Source of the DNA: Bacillota bacterium
GTDB lineage: Bacteria; Bacillota; UBA4882; UBA8346
Direction: 5' to 3'
NCBI GenBank assembly: GCA_023429995.1
Contig: JAEZCE010000034.1
Coordinates: 1-64,000, forward strand
DNA: 64,000 bases
Shown here in pieces: positions 34,169 to 43,245 of the stretch. Below the pieces are notes generated by a model, which had not been told where the DNA came from, made no database searches, and saw only the letters and a list, made by a program, of their open reading frames with translations. Each line of letters begins with the position of its first letter. Position 1 is the first letter of the stretch. Both the position numbers and the translations under genes were made by a program.

Positions 34169-35098
34169 ATGTCCAAAATTGTAAAATGTCTGACGGATTT
34201 AATTGGCAATACTCCACTGTTGGAACTCACAAGATATGATAAAATTAACGATTTACACGCTAAAATCATCGTCAAACTGGAATATTTCAATCCGGCCGGT
34301 AGTGTCAAAGACCGAATCGGTTATGGGATGATTCAGGATGCTGAAGAACGGGGGATTCTCCGGAAGGATTCGGTTATTATCGAACCCACCAGCGGCAATA
34401 CGGGTATTGGGTTAGCGGTAACCGCCGCCGCCAAGGGATATCGGTTAATATTGATTATGCCTGAGACCATGAGCTTGGAACGGCGCAAATTGTTAAATGC
34501 CTTCGGTGCGGAAATCGTATTGACAACCGGACCGGACGGGATGAAAGGGGCCATTCAAAAAGCCAAGGAGTTGGCGGAAACCATCCCTCATTCTTTTATT
34601 CCCCAACAATTTGAAAATCCGGCTAATCCGGAAATCCACCGTCGCACTACTGCTGAAGAAATATGGAGGGATACCGACGGCAAGGTTGATATTTTTGTCA
34701 GCTGTGTTGGAACAGGCGGGACTATTACCGGTGTTGGAGAAGTCTTAAAACAAAAGAATCCGGCAGTGAAAATCATTGCAGTTGAACCTTATGATTCTCC
34801 GTTGCTTTCGGAGGGCCGGTCTGGACCTCATATGATTCAGGGGATAGGAGCCAATATTATTCCGGAAGTTTTAAACCGTTCCATTATCGATGAAATTTTT
34901 AAAGTAAAAAATGATGAAGCTTTTGAGACCTCGCGAAAACTAGCTAAATTGGAAGGCTTGTTGGTGGGAATATCATCGGGTGCTGCAACCTTTGCCGCAA
35001 AAGAAGTAGCCAAGAGGCCGGAAAATAAAGGCAAGTCAATTGTGGTGATATTGCCGGATACGGGTGAGCGATACTTGTCGACCACACTGTTTCAATGA
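34169..35098 (+). CDS. cysK: Cysteine synthase (O-acetylserine sulfhydrylase)
   Basis: A 309-residue PLP enzyme that makes cysteine from O-acetylserine and sulfide. The PLP lysine is in NPAGSVKDR (K47); the phosphate/substrate loop is EPTSGNTGIGLA; GTGGTITGVGE and VGISSGAA bind the cofactor phosphate and pyridine. Length is typical of CysK. It opens the sulfur region of the window and is the sink for sulfide made from the imported sulfur compounds. The start follows AAATGGTG, a modest site. Confidence 0.93.
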   Translation: MSKIVKCLTDLIGNTPLLELTRYDKINDLHAKIIVKLEYFNPAGSVKDRIGYGMIQDAEERGILRKDSVIIEPTSGNTGIGLAVTAAAKGYRLILIMPETMSLERRKLLNAFGAEIVLTTGPDGMKGAIQKAKELAETIPHSFIPQQFENPANPEIHRRTTAEEIWRDTDGKVDIFVSCVGTGGTITGVGEVLKQKNPAVKIIAVEPYDSPLLSEGRSGPHMIQGIGANIIPEVLNRSIIDEIFKVKNDEAFETSRKLAKLEGLLVGISSGAATFAAKEVAKRPENKGKSIVVILPDTGERYLSTTLFQ

Positions 35099-35117
35099 TT
35101 CAATCAATCTAAAACCG

Positions 35118-35155
35118 GAGCAAAGCGAGATGTGTCGCTTTGTTCTGTTTTTTTT
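35118..35155 (+). terminator. Terminator after cysK
   Basis: GAGCAAAGCGA (35118-35128) pairs with TCGCTTTGTTC (35135-35145, one G-T), followed by TGTTTTTTTT. Confidence 0.9.
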
Positions 35156-35347
35156 ATAATGGCCGCTAAGTAGGACAAGTTCACAGGATATCCCCTTTTG
35201 GAATTTGATAAAACTGTTTACCAGTCTGATGATGGTGAAAAATTAATCTTACCAAACTCGATAATTCCCCACTTGCTCCGGATGTTCCATGCCGATTCCG
35301 GTTTTTGGGTTTTCAGGTATCCATTTATCTGTAAAAACATATTTTAA

Positions 35348-35410
35348 TTGACAATTATTTTTTAACATAGTAAGATATATCCTAGTAAATTAATTAATTT
35401 ACTAGGAATT
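35348..35410 (+). promoter_or_regulatory. Promoter and sulfur-type operator before the first sulfonate operon
   Basis: TTGACA (35348-35353), 17-bp spacer, TAAGAT (35371-35376). Just downstream is a 26-bp perfect palindrome (35381-35406; arm CCTAGTAAATTAA). Its right end forms TAGGAATT (35403-35410), the motif shared with the sites at 51039, 52404 and 60904. Such a dyad over the start region is a repressor position; GGAAT-containing dyads recall Rrf2/CymR sulfur operators (inference). Confidence 0.65.
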
Positions 35411-35522
35411 AAATAATTGGATAAAAACGTAATTTCATCCTGGGTAATTCTTTGGAGGATCAGATCTCTAGAAGTCCTTTGAAGTCGGTATTTTTATTTT
35501 TTATATTAAAGGAGGAATTTCC

Positions 35523-36527
35523 GTGAAAAAAACATTATTGTTATGTTTGGCGCTAATGGTATTGGCTGCCAGCTTACCCCTGGTTTCGTCGGGGGCGGAG
35601 CTAAGGGAGATCCGGTTAGCCAAACAACCGGGACTCGGTTACTTGCCACTAATCATCATGGAAGAAAAACAATTGATCGAGAAAAATGCCAAAGCGGCCG
35701 GTTTCGATGTCAAGACGACATGGGTGACCTTGAGTAGCGGCGCGGCGATGAACGACGCGCTTTTGTCGGGCAGTATCGATTTTATTTCAGGAGGGGTGGC
35801 GCCGTTTATCACTTTGTGGGCCAAGACCAAGGGCGAGGTCAAAGGGGTTTCGGCCTTGGATACCACGCCGCTCTATTTAAACACTTCGAATCCAGCGGTT
35901 CATTCCATCAAAGATTTTAGCGACAAAGACCGGATTGCGCTGCCGGCGGTAAAAGTATCGATTCAAGCGGTGACCTTGCAGATGGCTGCTGCCAAAGCCT
36001 TTGGATTTAAAAACTATGCCAAGCTGGATAGTTTGACGGTATCGATGGGACATCCCGACGCCATCGTGGCCTTATTATCCGGGAAATCGGAGATTACGGC
36101 GCATTTTGCCACTCCGCCCTTTATGTTTCGGGAGTTGGATCAAGCCGGCATTCATAAGGTTTTAAACTCCTATGATGTCCTGGGCGGCCGTCATACTTCC
36201 AATGTTTTATCCACCTCTCAAAAGTTTTATGCCAAGAATCCCCAACTCTTCGCCGCGGTTCAGGCTGCGGTAAGCGAGGCAATTACATTCATTCAGAAGA
36301 ATCAGCGGGAGGCGGCCGAGATTTATGCGCAAACAGGAAAGTCGGGCGAATCGGTGGAGGAAATTCTAACCCAATTAAACGACCCACAACTGGGATATCG
36401 TACGAAACCGTTGCGGATTACTCAATACAGTGATTTCATGTACAAAATCGGTTCCATTGACCGTAAACCCGGCAGTGAAAAGGATTTATTTTTTCCGGCG
36501 GTCAAACTGAATAAAAAGGGGCAATAA
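35523..36527 (+). CDS. Sulfonate/nitrate/taurine-type ABC substrate-binding protein
   Basis: A 334-residue extracytoplasmic binding protein of the SsuA/TauA/NrtA family. GTG start after AAAGGAGG; signal peptide ending near SSGA-E. Family features are IRLAKQPGLGYLPLIIMEEKQLIEK, MNDALLSGSIDFISGGVAPF and VALLSGKSEITAHFATPPF. First gene of a five-gene unit with ATPase, permease, split-barrel flavoprotein and radical SAM enzyme. Placement among cysteine, siroheme and metK genes favours an organosulfur ligand. Confidence 0.85.
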   Translation: MKKTLLLCLALMVLAASLPLVSSGAELREIRLAKQPGLGYLPLIIMEEKQLIEKNAKAAGFDVKTTWVTLSSGAAMNDALLSGSIDFISGGVAPFITLWAKTKGEVKGVSALDTTPLYLNTSNPAVHSIKDFSDKDRIALPAVKVSIQAVTLQMAAAKAFGFKNYAKLDSLTVSMGHPDAIVALLSGKSEITAHFATPPFMFRELDQAGIHKVLNSYDVLGGRHTSNVLSTSQKFYAKNPQLFAAVQAAVSEAITFIQKNQREAAEIYAQTGKSGESVEEILTQLNDPQLGYRTKPLRITQYSDFMYKIGSIDRKPGSEKDLFFPAVKLNKKGQ

Positions 36528-36529
36528 CC

Positions 36530-37309
36530 ATGGCGGGGCAACCGTTTCTAGAAGTTGACGGCGTGACCTTACAATATAAAACAAAAGAACATCTGGTTAC
36601 GGCGGCTTATCGGGTCAGTTTCCGGGCTATGCAAGCTGAACGCCTGATTTTGTTGGGTCCGTCCGGCTGCGGTAAATCCAGCCTGTTAAAGGCGGTGGGC
36701 GGTTTTTTAAAACCGGTGGAAGGGCAGATCGTTCTTTCCGGCCGTCAGGTCCGGAAACCCGGTCCCGATCGGGCCGTGGTCTTTCAAGAGTTTGACCAGT
36801 TGTTGCTCTGGAAAACGGTTTTGCAGAATGTAAGCTTCGCCTTGCGGGAAGGCCGGAAATTATCTAAGCGGGAAGCGGAAGAGCAAGCCATGCACTACAT
36901 TCAAAAGGTGAACTTGACGAAATTTGCAAATGCCTATCCTTATACACTTTCCGGAGGCATGAAGCAACGGGTGGCTATCGCCCGCTGCTTGGCTTTAAAC
37001 GCAGAATTGATTTTGATGGACGAGCCGTTTGGCGCGCTGGATGCGTTAACCCGCCAGAAGATGCAGGAAGAACTGCTGGAACTGTGGCAGGAGTCTCGCT
37101 TTACCATGATCTTTGTGACCCATTCCATTGAAGAGGCGATCCTGCTCGGAACGCGGATTGTTTTGTTATCGCCTCATCCCGGGCAGGTCAGAGCGGAATT
37201 GAATGTGGATGTAAACGCTTTGCAGCAAGCGGGTGATGGCGCTTATCGCCATTTGTACGAGCGTATCCAGCGAATTTTATTTCAAGATGCGCTGGAATAT
37301 ACCATTTAA
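36530..37309 (+). CDS. Sulfonate-type ABC transporter ATPase (SsuB/TauB-like)
   Basis: A 259-residue ATPase. Walker A GPSGCGKSS, Q-loop FQEFDQLLLWKTV, signature LSGGMKQRVAIAR, Walker B LILMDEPFGALDALTR and H-loop VTHSIEEA, all as in the nitrate/taurine/sulfonate branch. It starts 2 bases after the binding-protein stop, so tightly coupled. Confidence 0.88.
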   Translation: MAGQPFLEVDGVTLQYKTKEHLVTAAYRVSFRAMQAERLILLGPSGCGKSSLLKAVGGFLKPVEGQIVLSGRQVRKPGPDRAVVFQEFDQLLLWKTVLQNVSFALREGRKLSKREAEEQAMHYIQKVNLTKFANAYPYTLSGGMKQRVAIARCLALNAELILMDEPFGALDALTRQKMQEELLELWQESRFTMIFVTHSIEEAILLGTRIVLLSPHPGQVRAELNVDVNALQQAGDGAYRHLYERIQRILFQDALEYTI

Positions 37310-37330
37310 ATGATAAGGATGGAATAAAGG

Positions 37331-38215
37331 ATGAATCAGATCAACCCCGGGTCCCTGGTGGAACTGCAGCAGGAGTATGAGCGGGAAACAGTTGAAGCCG
37401 CAGAGATCGGTGAGATCAAACAGCCGCTGTCTTTGTGGGAAAAATTGACACGGATTACTTTTTTACGGAAGGCCGTTCTATTTATTGGACTGCTCAGTCT
37501 GTGGCAGTTAGCGGCAGTCAAGATTGACAATCCATTGATTATGCCGTCGGTTACGGAGGTATTGAAGGCTTTCGAGAAAGCTTTGTTTTACGGGGAGCTT
37601 CTGAACCGAATTGGGGCATCACTGAGAATTTTGTTAATCGGATACGGGTTGGGGGTATTGTTGGCGGGTCTGTTGACGGTATTAGCGGTAAATAGCCGGC
37701 TGGGGACGGATCTGTTGGAGTTGGCGACCACTATGTTCAACCCGCTACCGGCTATCGCTTTGGTACCTTTGGCCTTGCTATGGTTTGGCTTGGGCGCACC
37801 CGGTTTTATCTTTGTCCTGGTCCAATCGGTGGTTTGGCCGATTGCTCTAAATGTTCATTCCGGATTCACTTTGGTCAGTCCCACCTTGCGTATGGTGGGG
37901 CGGAATTACGGCTTGAACGGCTGGCGGTTAGTATTAACAGTTTTGGTTCCGGCGGCTTTTCCCAGCATTTTAACGGGATTGAAAATCGGATGGGCCTTTG
38001 CCTGGCGTACTTTAATCGCTTCAGAACTGGTTTTTGGTGTCAGTTCCGGATCGGGGGGGCTGGGCTGGTTTATCTATGAACAAAAGAATCAACTGGAGAT
38101 TCCGGCGGTATTCGCCGGATTGAGTGCGATTATTTTGATCGGGATTTTGGTTGAGAATAGTATTTTTTTAAATATTGAACATCACACGGTGCGGCGTTGG
38201 GGCATGAAATCGTAA
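37331..38215 (+). CDS. Sulfonate-type ABC transporter permease (SsuC/TauC-like)
   Basis: A 294-residue permease with about six membrane segments after a roughly 45-residue hydrophilic N-terminal extension rich in Glu, longer than usual for the family. The EAA loop appears around RMVGRNYGLNGWRLVLTVLVPAAFPSILTGLKIGWAFAWRTLIASEL. GGATGGAATAAAGG-type site before the ATG. It completes the ABC importer of this operon. Confidence 0.87.
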   Translation: MNQINPGSLVELQQEYERETVEAAEIGEIKQPLSLWEKLTRITFLRKAVLFIGLLSLWQLAAVKIDNPLIMPSVTEVLKAFEKALFYGELLNRIGASLRILLIGYGLGVLLAGLLTVLAVNSRLGTDLLELATTMFNPLPAIALVPLALLWFGLGAPGFIFVLVQSVVWPIALNVHSGFTLVSPTLRMVGRNYGLNGWRLVLTVLVPAAFPSILTGLKIGWAFAWRTLIASELVFGVSSGSGGLGWFIYEQKNQLEIPAVFAGLSAIILIGILVENSIFLNIEHHTVRRWGMKS

Positions 38216-38248
38216 ACCGGTGTGATGGCTACAGTGAGGAGCTTTGCG

Positions 38249-38713
38249 ATGATGCTATTGTCTAAACAGGAAATCGTGAATTTAATTAACGATCCGGCGA
38301 CGGTGAAAGTGTTGGTTACCGTCGACCGACAGGGAGTCCCCCATGCGGTGGTGAAGGATTCGTTTTGGATTAATGCGGCGGGACAATTGCTTTATTTGGA
38401 ACTTTTGGAATCATCCCGGACCAATAAGAACATGATAGCCAGTCTCTGGTTTGAGCAAAAGGTCACCATCGTGCTGTTAGGAAACGACGGAATCAGTTAT
38501 CAGATCAAAGGCAGGCCGGTTAAGACCCATGTGTCCGGTCCGGTCTTTCGCGAACAATATGTGAGGATACGGGAGAAACTCGGGGATACGGATCTAGCGG
38601 CAGTGTGGGTCATCGAGCCGGAAGAAATTATTAACGAAAGCTATACTGCCCGCCGCCGGGAAGAAGAGGATAGGCACCCTTATTTCAAACATTTAGACCG
38701 CCTCGCCAAATAG
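38249..38713 (+). CDS. Pyridoxamine 5'-phosphate oxidase-like split-barrel flavoprotein
   Basis: A 154-residue protein with the PNPOx-like FMN-binding split-barrel pattern: VKVLVTVDRQGVPHAVVKDSF, LLYLELLESSRTNKNMIASLWFEQKVTIVLLG, YQIKGRPVKT. The ATG at 38249 (or 38252) follows GAGGAG; an upstream ATG at 38222 has no site. Its paralogue at 55304 holds the same place before a radical SAM gene. In aerobes a flavin reductase (SsuE) partners the sulfonate monooxygenase; this protein may fill an analogous electron-delivery role to the radical SAM enzyme (inference). Confidence 0.75.
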   Translation: MMLLSKQEIVNLINDPATVKVLVTVDRQGVPHAVVKDSFWINAAGQLLYLELLESSRTNKNMIASLWFEQKVTIVLLGNDGISYQIKGRPVKTHVSGPVFREQYVRIREKLGDTDLAAVWVIEPEEIINESYTARRREEEDRHPYFKHLDRLAK

Positions 38714-38782
38714 AGTCGGCCTTAAAGTCCGAAAGGCATTGCCGGATTCATGTTAAATTAAAAAGATAAGAGGATGATTACA

Positions 38783-40036
38783 ATGTCGGTTGCAATCCAA
38801 AGGGAATCTCAGGCTTTAAGTTTCGCGGAAGTGGTTTCCAAATATCCGGAAATCCCCCGTTTGACGATTTTGAAAATTGATATACACCGCCGAGGTGCTT
38901 ATTATACCGAACGGGCGTTGCAGACCGTAAATCCCGAGCGGCACCAATTGGCGGGGACCCATATTTTCGGGACCCGGGACGGTATTTTGACCAACCGGCC
39001 GGAGGCTTTTATCCTGCGCGACGGCACTTCAGTATTGACTACGCCGACTCCCCTGGAACAAGATCCCTATATTGTCGACGAGATCGATGGCAAGCTATGG
39101 GTGACGGATCACGGAACCCCTTTGGAAGAAATAGAATTTTGGACGAAACCCGATTTTTATAACCAGAAAACCAGCAGTGGCATACCGATGAATCATGTGG
39201 CCAGCGCCAGGCCGCAACGGCTTTATCTGATGCCCAGCCGCTACTGCCATTTTTGGGGTGAAAACCGGGGCTGTCTTTTTTGTGATATTGTCAATAACCT
39301 TAAACAACAAAAATCTGAATTGGATCTGCCGCCGCGTTTGCAGCCACGGGACGTAGCCGAGACGGTGAAGGAGGCCTTGAAAGAACCGGGGCGCTTTACC
39401 GCGGTCTGTCTAACCTCGGGTTCGGATTTTCATGGGGCGGAGCCCTTCGATACCGAGGTGCAATATTATATCGATATTTTGCAGGCTATCGGCGAAAATT
39501 TTAAAACGAAGAAGTTTCCCAGTCAACTCATTGCTACTGCCTTTACCGAAAAACAATTGGAGCGTATCTATCAGGAAACCGGAATTTTAAGTTATACGCC
39601 TGATATTGAAGTGCTGAATGAGGAGCGTTTTAATTGGGCTTGTCCCGGAAAATCCAAGTGGGTGGGTTATCAGGAGTGGAAACGCCGCGCTATCCGGGCG
39701 GTGGATATTTTCGGCCGGGGCTATGTCAATACCTGTATTGTCGCCGGGGTGGAGCTGGCTAAACCCCATGGGTTTAAAAGTGAGGATCAGGCGTTGCAGG
39801 CCATATTGGAAGAAGCTGAGGAATTGGCTATGGCCGGTGTGGGCACGGTATTTGTGGTGTGGGTTCCCCGGCCCGGTTCGTACCTGGGGAAACAACGCAA
39901 TGCATCGCTGGAATACTATGTTCGCTTAACCAAACAATTTCATGAATTACGCCAGAAATATAATTTGCCCATCGATCACGATGATTATCGCCGTTGCGGC
40001 AATCATCCCGATTCGGATTTGGCCAGGATGATTTAA
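38783..40036 (+). CDS. Radical SAM enzyme with CX8CX2C cluster motif, sulfonate-operon type
   Basis: A 417-residue protein starting at the ATG at 38783 (AAGAGG 9-10 bases upstream; the in-frame ATG at 38774 abuts that site). The N-terminal block KYPEIPRLTILKIDIHRRGA is conserved with the paralogue at 55852. The cluster cysteines are C155, C164, C167 in YCHFWGENRGCLFC, a CX8CX2C spacing and not the canonical CX3CX2C. Later LTSGSDFHG and a C-terminal DDYRRCGNHPDSDLAR block are also shared. It should cleave S-adenosylmethionine reductively to start radical chemistry. Target unknown; operon context suggests C-S bond cleavage or sulfonate reduction. Confidence 0.8.
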   Translation: MSVAIQRESQALSFAEVVSKYPEIPRLTILKIDIHRRGAYYTERALQTVNPERHQLAGTHIFGTRDGILTNRPEAFILRDGTSVLTTPTPLEQDPYIVDEIDGKLWVTDHGTPLEEIEFWTKPDFYNQKTSSGIPMNHVASARPQRLYLMPSRYCHFWGENRGCLFCDIVNNLKQQKSELDLPPRLQPRDVAETVKEALKEPGRFTAVCLTSGSDFHGAEPFDTEVQYYIDILQAIGENFKTKKFPSQLIATAFTEKQLERIYQETGILSYTPDIEVLNEERFNWACPGKSKWVGYQEWKRRAIRAVDIFGRGYVNTCIVAGVELAKPHGFKSEDQALQAILEEAEELAMAGVGTVFVVWVPRPGSYLGKQRNASLEYYVRLTKQFHELRQKYNLPIDHDDYRRCGNHPDSDLARMI

Positions 40037-40227
40037 AACCCTGAAAAAACTGAATTTCATAATATGTAAAGTATTTCGTATGAAAAATGTTCTTTGAATA
40101 TTCACCCAAAAGTATCGTTGTGAATAATTTTTTTGGTTGACCCGGTAAACCGGAGGCTAATATGGGTTTTATAAAGAAACTCCCAATATGCCTATGATTA
40201 ATTCGCTTAAAGAAAGGAGCAAGCTTC
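40037..40227 (+). other. metK leader region
   Basis: About 190 bases with a possible structured leader. CCGG-TAAA-CCGG at about 40144-40155 is followed by an imperfect stem pairing GGCTAATATGGG with CCCAATATGCC (about 40155-40192), directly before the AAAGGAGC ribosome site. It does not match the S-box (SAM-I) conserved core that I know. Possibly a cis-regulatory structure, unassigned. Confidence 0.35.
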
Positions 40228-41436
40228 ATGTCAGAAAATAATTATTATTTTACCTCGGAATCCGTTACGGAAGGCCATCCCGATAAACTCGCCGATCAAA
40301 TTTCTGATGGAATCTTAGATGCGATTATTACCCAAGACCCATTGGGGCGTGTAGCCGTGGAAACAAATGTGGCCACCGGGTTGGCGGTTATAACCGGCGA
40401 GATTTCGACCAACGCCAAAATTGAAGTCAGTGATGTGGTTCGAAAAGTCATTACCGATGTGGGATACACCAAATCAGAATACGGGATCGAAGCTGAAAAT
40501 TGCGCGGTATTGGTGGCCCTTGACCAGCAATCCTCGGATATTGCCCAGGGTGTAAACCAGGCGGTAGAAGTTCGTACAGGGGAAAAGGGGGATAAGTGGG
40601 ATATAACCGGGGCTGGAGATCAGGGAATGGTGTTTGGATACGCCACCGATGAAACTCCGGAATTTTTACCAACTCCGATTGCTTTGGCTCATCAATTGGC
40701 CAGACAATTGGCAATGGTTCGTAAAAATGGCCGTTTACCATATTTGCGGCCGGATGGAAAAACTCAGGTTACCATAGAATATAGCGGTTTAGAACCGATT
40801 CGGGTGGATACGGTGGTGGTATCGGCCCAACATGCTCCTGAAGTTGAATTGGAACAGATTAAACGTGATATTGAAAAAGTAGTTATCCAGGAATCATTAC
40901 CTGCTAAATACCTTGATCATCGAATCAGGCTTTTGGTCAATCCAACGGGGCGCTTTGTCATTGGAGGACCGCATGGCGATTCCGGTTTAACCGGACGGAA
41001 AATTATCGTGGATACTTATGGCGGTTTCTCAAGGCATGGGGGTGGCGCTTTCTCGGGCAAAGACCCCACTAAGGTCGACCGCTCAGCAGCTTATGCCGCA
41101 AGGTATGTAGCGAAAAATGTTGTCGCTGCTGGTTTGGCCAAACGTTTGGAGATCCAAGTTGCTTATGCTATTGGGGTCGCCCGTCCGGTGTCGGTATTTG
41201 TTGATTCATTTGGAACCAGTAAGCTTTCCAACTTTGAGTTGAGCGCCTTGATTCAGAAAGTATTTGATTTAAGACCGGCGGCTATTATTGATTATTTGAA
41301 TTTGCGCCGGCCTATTTATCGGCAGACTGCGGCCTACGGCCATTTTGGCCGGAATGATTTGGATCTGCCCTGGGAAAAGACGGATAAGGTGAACCTTTTG
41401 TTGGAACACACTTCTCAAAAGACGCAGGTTATATGA
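40228..41436 (+). CDS. metK: S-adenosylmethionine synthetase
   Basis: A 402-residue enzyme making SAM from methionine and ATP. Motifs are SVTEGHPDKLADQISD at the N-terminus, GAGDQGMVFGYA (the conserved GAGDQG hexapeptide), NPTGRFVIGGPHGDSGLTGRKIIVDTYGG and GGGAFSGKDPTKVDRS. Full length and apparently intact. Position right after the radical SAM gene and among sulfur genes may reflect SAM demand of the radical enzymes as well as methionine cycling. Confidence 0.95.
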   Translation: MSENNYYFTSESVTEGHPDKLADQISDGILDAIITQDPLGRVAVETNVATGLAVITGEISTNAKIEVSDVVRKVITDVGYTKSEYGIEAENCAVLVALDQQSSDIAQGVNQAVEVRTGEKGDKWDITGAGDQGMVFGYATDETPEFLPTPIALAHQLARQLAMVRKNGRLPYLRPDGKTQVTIEYSGLEPIRVDTVVVSAQHAPEVELEQIKRDIEKVVIQESLPAKYLDHRIRLLVNPTGRFVIGGPHGDSGLTGRKIIVDTYGGFSRHGGGAFSGKDPTKVDRSAAYAARYVAKNVVAAGLAKRLEIQVAYAIGVARPVSVFVDSFGTSKLSNFELSALIQKVFDLRPAAIIDYLNLRRPIYRQTAAYGHFGRNDLDLPWEKTDKVNLLLEHTSQKTQVI

Positions 41437-41498
41437 TTGAGTAAAATTTACCGATATGCTATTATCGATCTTAAATAAGCATTGGATAGGAAGAAATC

Positions 41499-42119
41499 AT
41501 GCCCGAGTTTATGCCCATTATGGTCGACTTGGAAGATTTACCCTGCTTGGTCGTAGGCGGTGGGAAAGTCGCTCGGCGTAAGGTAATTCAATTACTTCGC
41601 TTTAAGGCGGAAGTTACGGTGTGCGATACCAAGTTGGAGCCTGGTTTACAAAAACTCCATACCAAAGGGTTGATTAACTGGAAACAAAAACATTTTTCCC
41701 TTTTTGACCTTTGGGGACAAAAATTAATCATTGCCGCCACGGATGATCCGCAAACAAATCGTAATGTATGCCGGTTGGCTGTCAAGTTCGGTTTACTTTG
41801 TAATGCGGTAGATGATGCCCAAATTTCCGGTTTCATTTTTCCAGCCGTTCATAAACAGGGCCATTTGGTGTTATCTGTATCGACTCAGGGTTTATGCCCG
41901 TCACTTGCCCGCAAAGTTAAAAGAGAATTGGTCTTGCGATATGGAGTGAGTTATCGGGATTTAGTTTTGAAGCTGAGAAACGTTCGTAAAAAGCTTAGCC
42001 GGATGGAACCGGATTTTCGGAAACGCAGGCGGATTTTGAACCGGCTCACCAATCTGGGCCCTGATGAGTTATTAAAGATTGAAGAGGATAAAGTGGAGGA
42101 GTGGATCCGGGATGGCTGA
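41499..42119 (+). CDS. Precorrin-2 dehydrogenase / sirohydrochlorin ferrochelatase (siroheme synthesis)
   Basis: A 206-residue Met8/CysG-N-type protein. NAD-binding motif VVGGGKVARRKV at residues about 13-24, IAATDDPQTNRNVCRLA, and the conserved GFIFPAVHKQGHLVLSVSTQGLCPSLARKVKREL block. It oxidises precorrin-2 to sirohydrochlorin, and may insert iron to give siroheme, the cofactor of assimilatory sulfite reductase. It overlaps hemA by 8 bases. It supports the idea that imported sulfonates are converted to sulfite and then sulfide. Confidence 0.88.
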   Translation: MPEFMPIMVDLEDLPCLVVGGGKVARRKVIQLLRFKAEVTVCDTKLEPGLQKLHTKGLINWKQKHFSLFDLWGQKLIIAATDDPQTNRNVCRLAVKFGLLCNAVDDAQISGFIFPAVHKQGHLVLSVSTQGLCPSLARKVKRELVLRYGVSYRDLVLKLRNVRKKLSRMEPDFRKRRRILNRLTNLGPDELLKIEEDKVEEWIRDG

Positions 42120-43128
42120 AAATGAGAGTTTGCAAATGATTGGAATTGATTTTCATTCGGCGCCTCCTGAATACCGTAAATTATTTCATCTGACTTTCAA
42201 TCAACTTACTGAGGTATATCAGCAAGATTTATTTCCTGCTGAAACCCTCATTCTTTCAACTTGCAACCGGACGGAGTTCTATTTTTACGCAGACCGGTCG
42301 CTTTCTTTTTATTGGGAGCTTTTAAAGGTTTTCACCGATCAGCAATCCGTAAAAGGGGAATTTTTTTATCAATATAGTGGACAAGAGGTTATATTCCATT
42401 TGCTAGAGATCTCTACCGGGATACAATCCATGATTATTGGTGAAACGGAGATTTTAGGCCAGATCGCCGATGCTTGTGAAATAGCCGGAAAGCTTGGGAA
42501 GGAAACGCCCATCTTGAGTTCGCTGTTTAAAAAGGTATTACAGTTTGCCCGTCGTATCCGGGTGCAGTCCGGAATCGGCAAGCATAGTACCTCCCTGACA
42601 ACATTGCTGATGAAGGAACTGAAGACCTATTTTGACAACCTTGCTCAGCGGCGGGTTTTAGTTTTAGGGAATGGTGAAATTGCCCAAAAAACAATTCAAG
42701 TCCTGTTATACAATGGACTACCAACCACGATGCTTACCAGAAAAAGGCTGGCGAAGCCATTGGATATTGTTGGAGATTTAACCCCTGTTTATGGATATGA
42801 GAATTTAGCGCGACTCATGATGGCGAATGAAGTTATCATTGCAGCAACATCAGCTCCCCATTTACTCATTAAGGAGGAACATCGACCTCTTCTTTCCGAT
42901 AAGCTTCTGATTGACTTTTCTTTCCCGCGCAATATCGATCCGAAGCTTTGCCAAAACGGTAATCATCTTTGGGATCTGGATTATTTTGGAGCGATATCCC
43001 GCCGGAATTCACAGTTGGAACAGTTGGCGGTCATGAAGGCGAAGGCTTTATGCCAACAAGCGTCTGGGAAGATATACTTGCGATTTTTCAGTATTGAAAG
43101 TTCCCAATCCAAGACATTGATTTCTTAA
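42112..43128 (+). CDS. hemA: Short glutamyl-tRNA reductase
   Basis: A 338-residue HemA-type protein that makes glutamate-1-semialdehyde from glutamyl-tRNA. The start at 42112 follows GGAGGAG. The catalytic cysteine is in ILSTCNRTEFYFY, with GIQSMIIGETEILGQI and the NADPH-fold motif LVLGNGEIAQKTIQVL. Canonical enzymes have about 410-450 residues; the C-terminal dimerisation helix domain is largely missing, as in other short HemA forms of siroheme clusters. The next gene in the pathway (hemL) is decayed directly downstream. Confidence 0.85.
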   Translation: MAENESLQMIGIDFHSAPPEYRKLFHLTFNQLTEVYQQDLFPAETLILSTCNRTEFYFYADRSLSFYWELLKVFTDQQSVKGEFFYQYSGQEVIFHLLEISTGIQSMIIGETEILGQIADACEIAGKLGKETPILSSLFKKVLQFARRIRVQSGIGKHSTSLTTLLMKELKTYFDNLAQRRVLVLGNGEIAQKTIQVLLYNGLPTTMLTRKRLAKPLDIVGDLTPVYGYENLARLMMANEVIIAATSAPHLLIKEEHRPLLSDKLLIDFSFPRNIDPKLCQNGNHLWDLDYFGAISRRNSQLEQLAVMKAKALCQQASGKIYLRFFSIESSQSKTLIS

Positions 43129-43245
43129 ATTTAAGGAGGCCTGAAGATTGCCAGTATTGTGCGACGTTTGATTCAGTTAAGAAACAAAAACCTACTGCTA
43201 CTCAAGTTCTGGCAGAACGGGCCTTTTTGCGGAAAATGATGGTAA

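Noticed and set aside
40037..40227. SAM riboswitch before metK
   Set aside because: The conserved S-box core could not be found; only a generic stem is visible, so it is reported as an unassigned leader.
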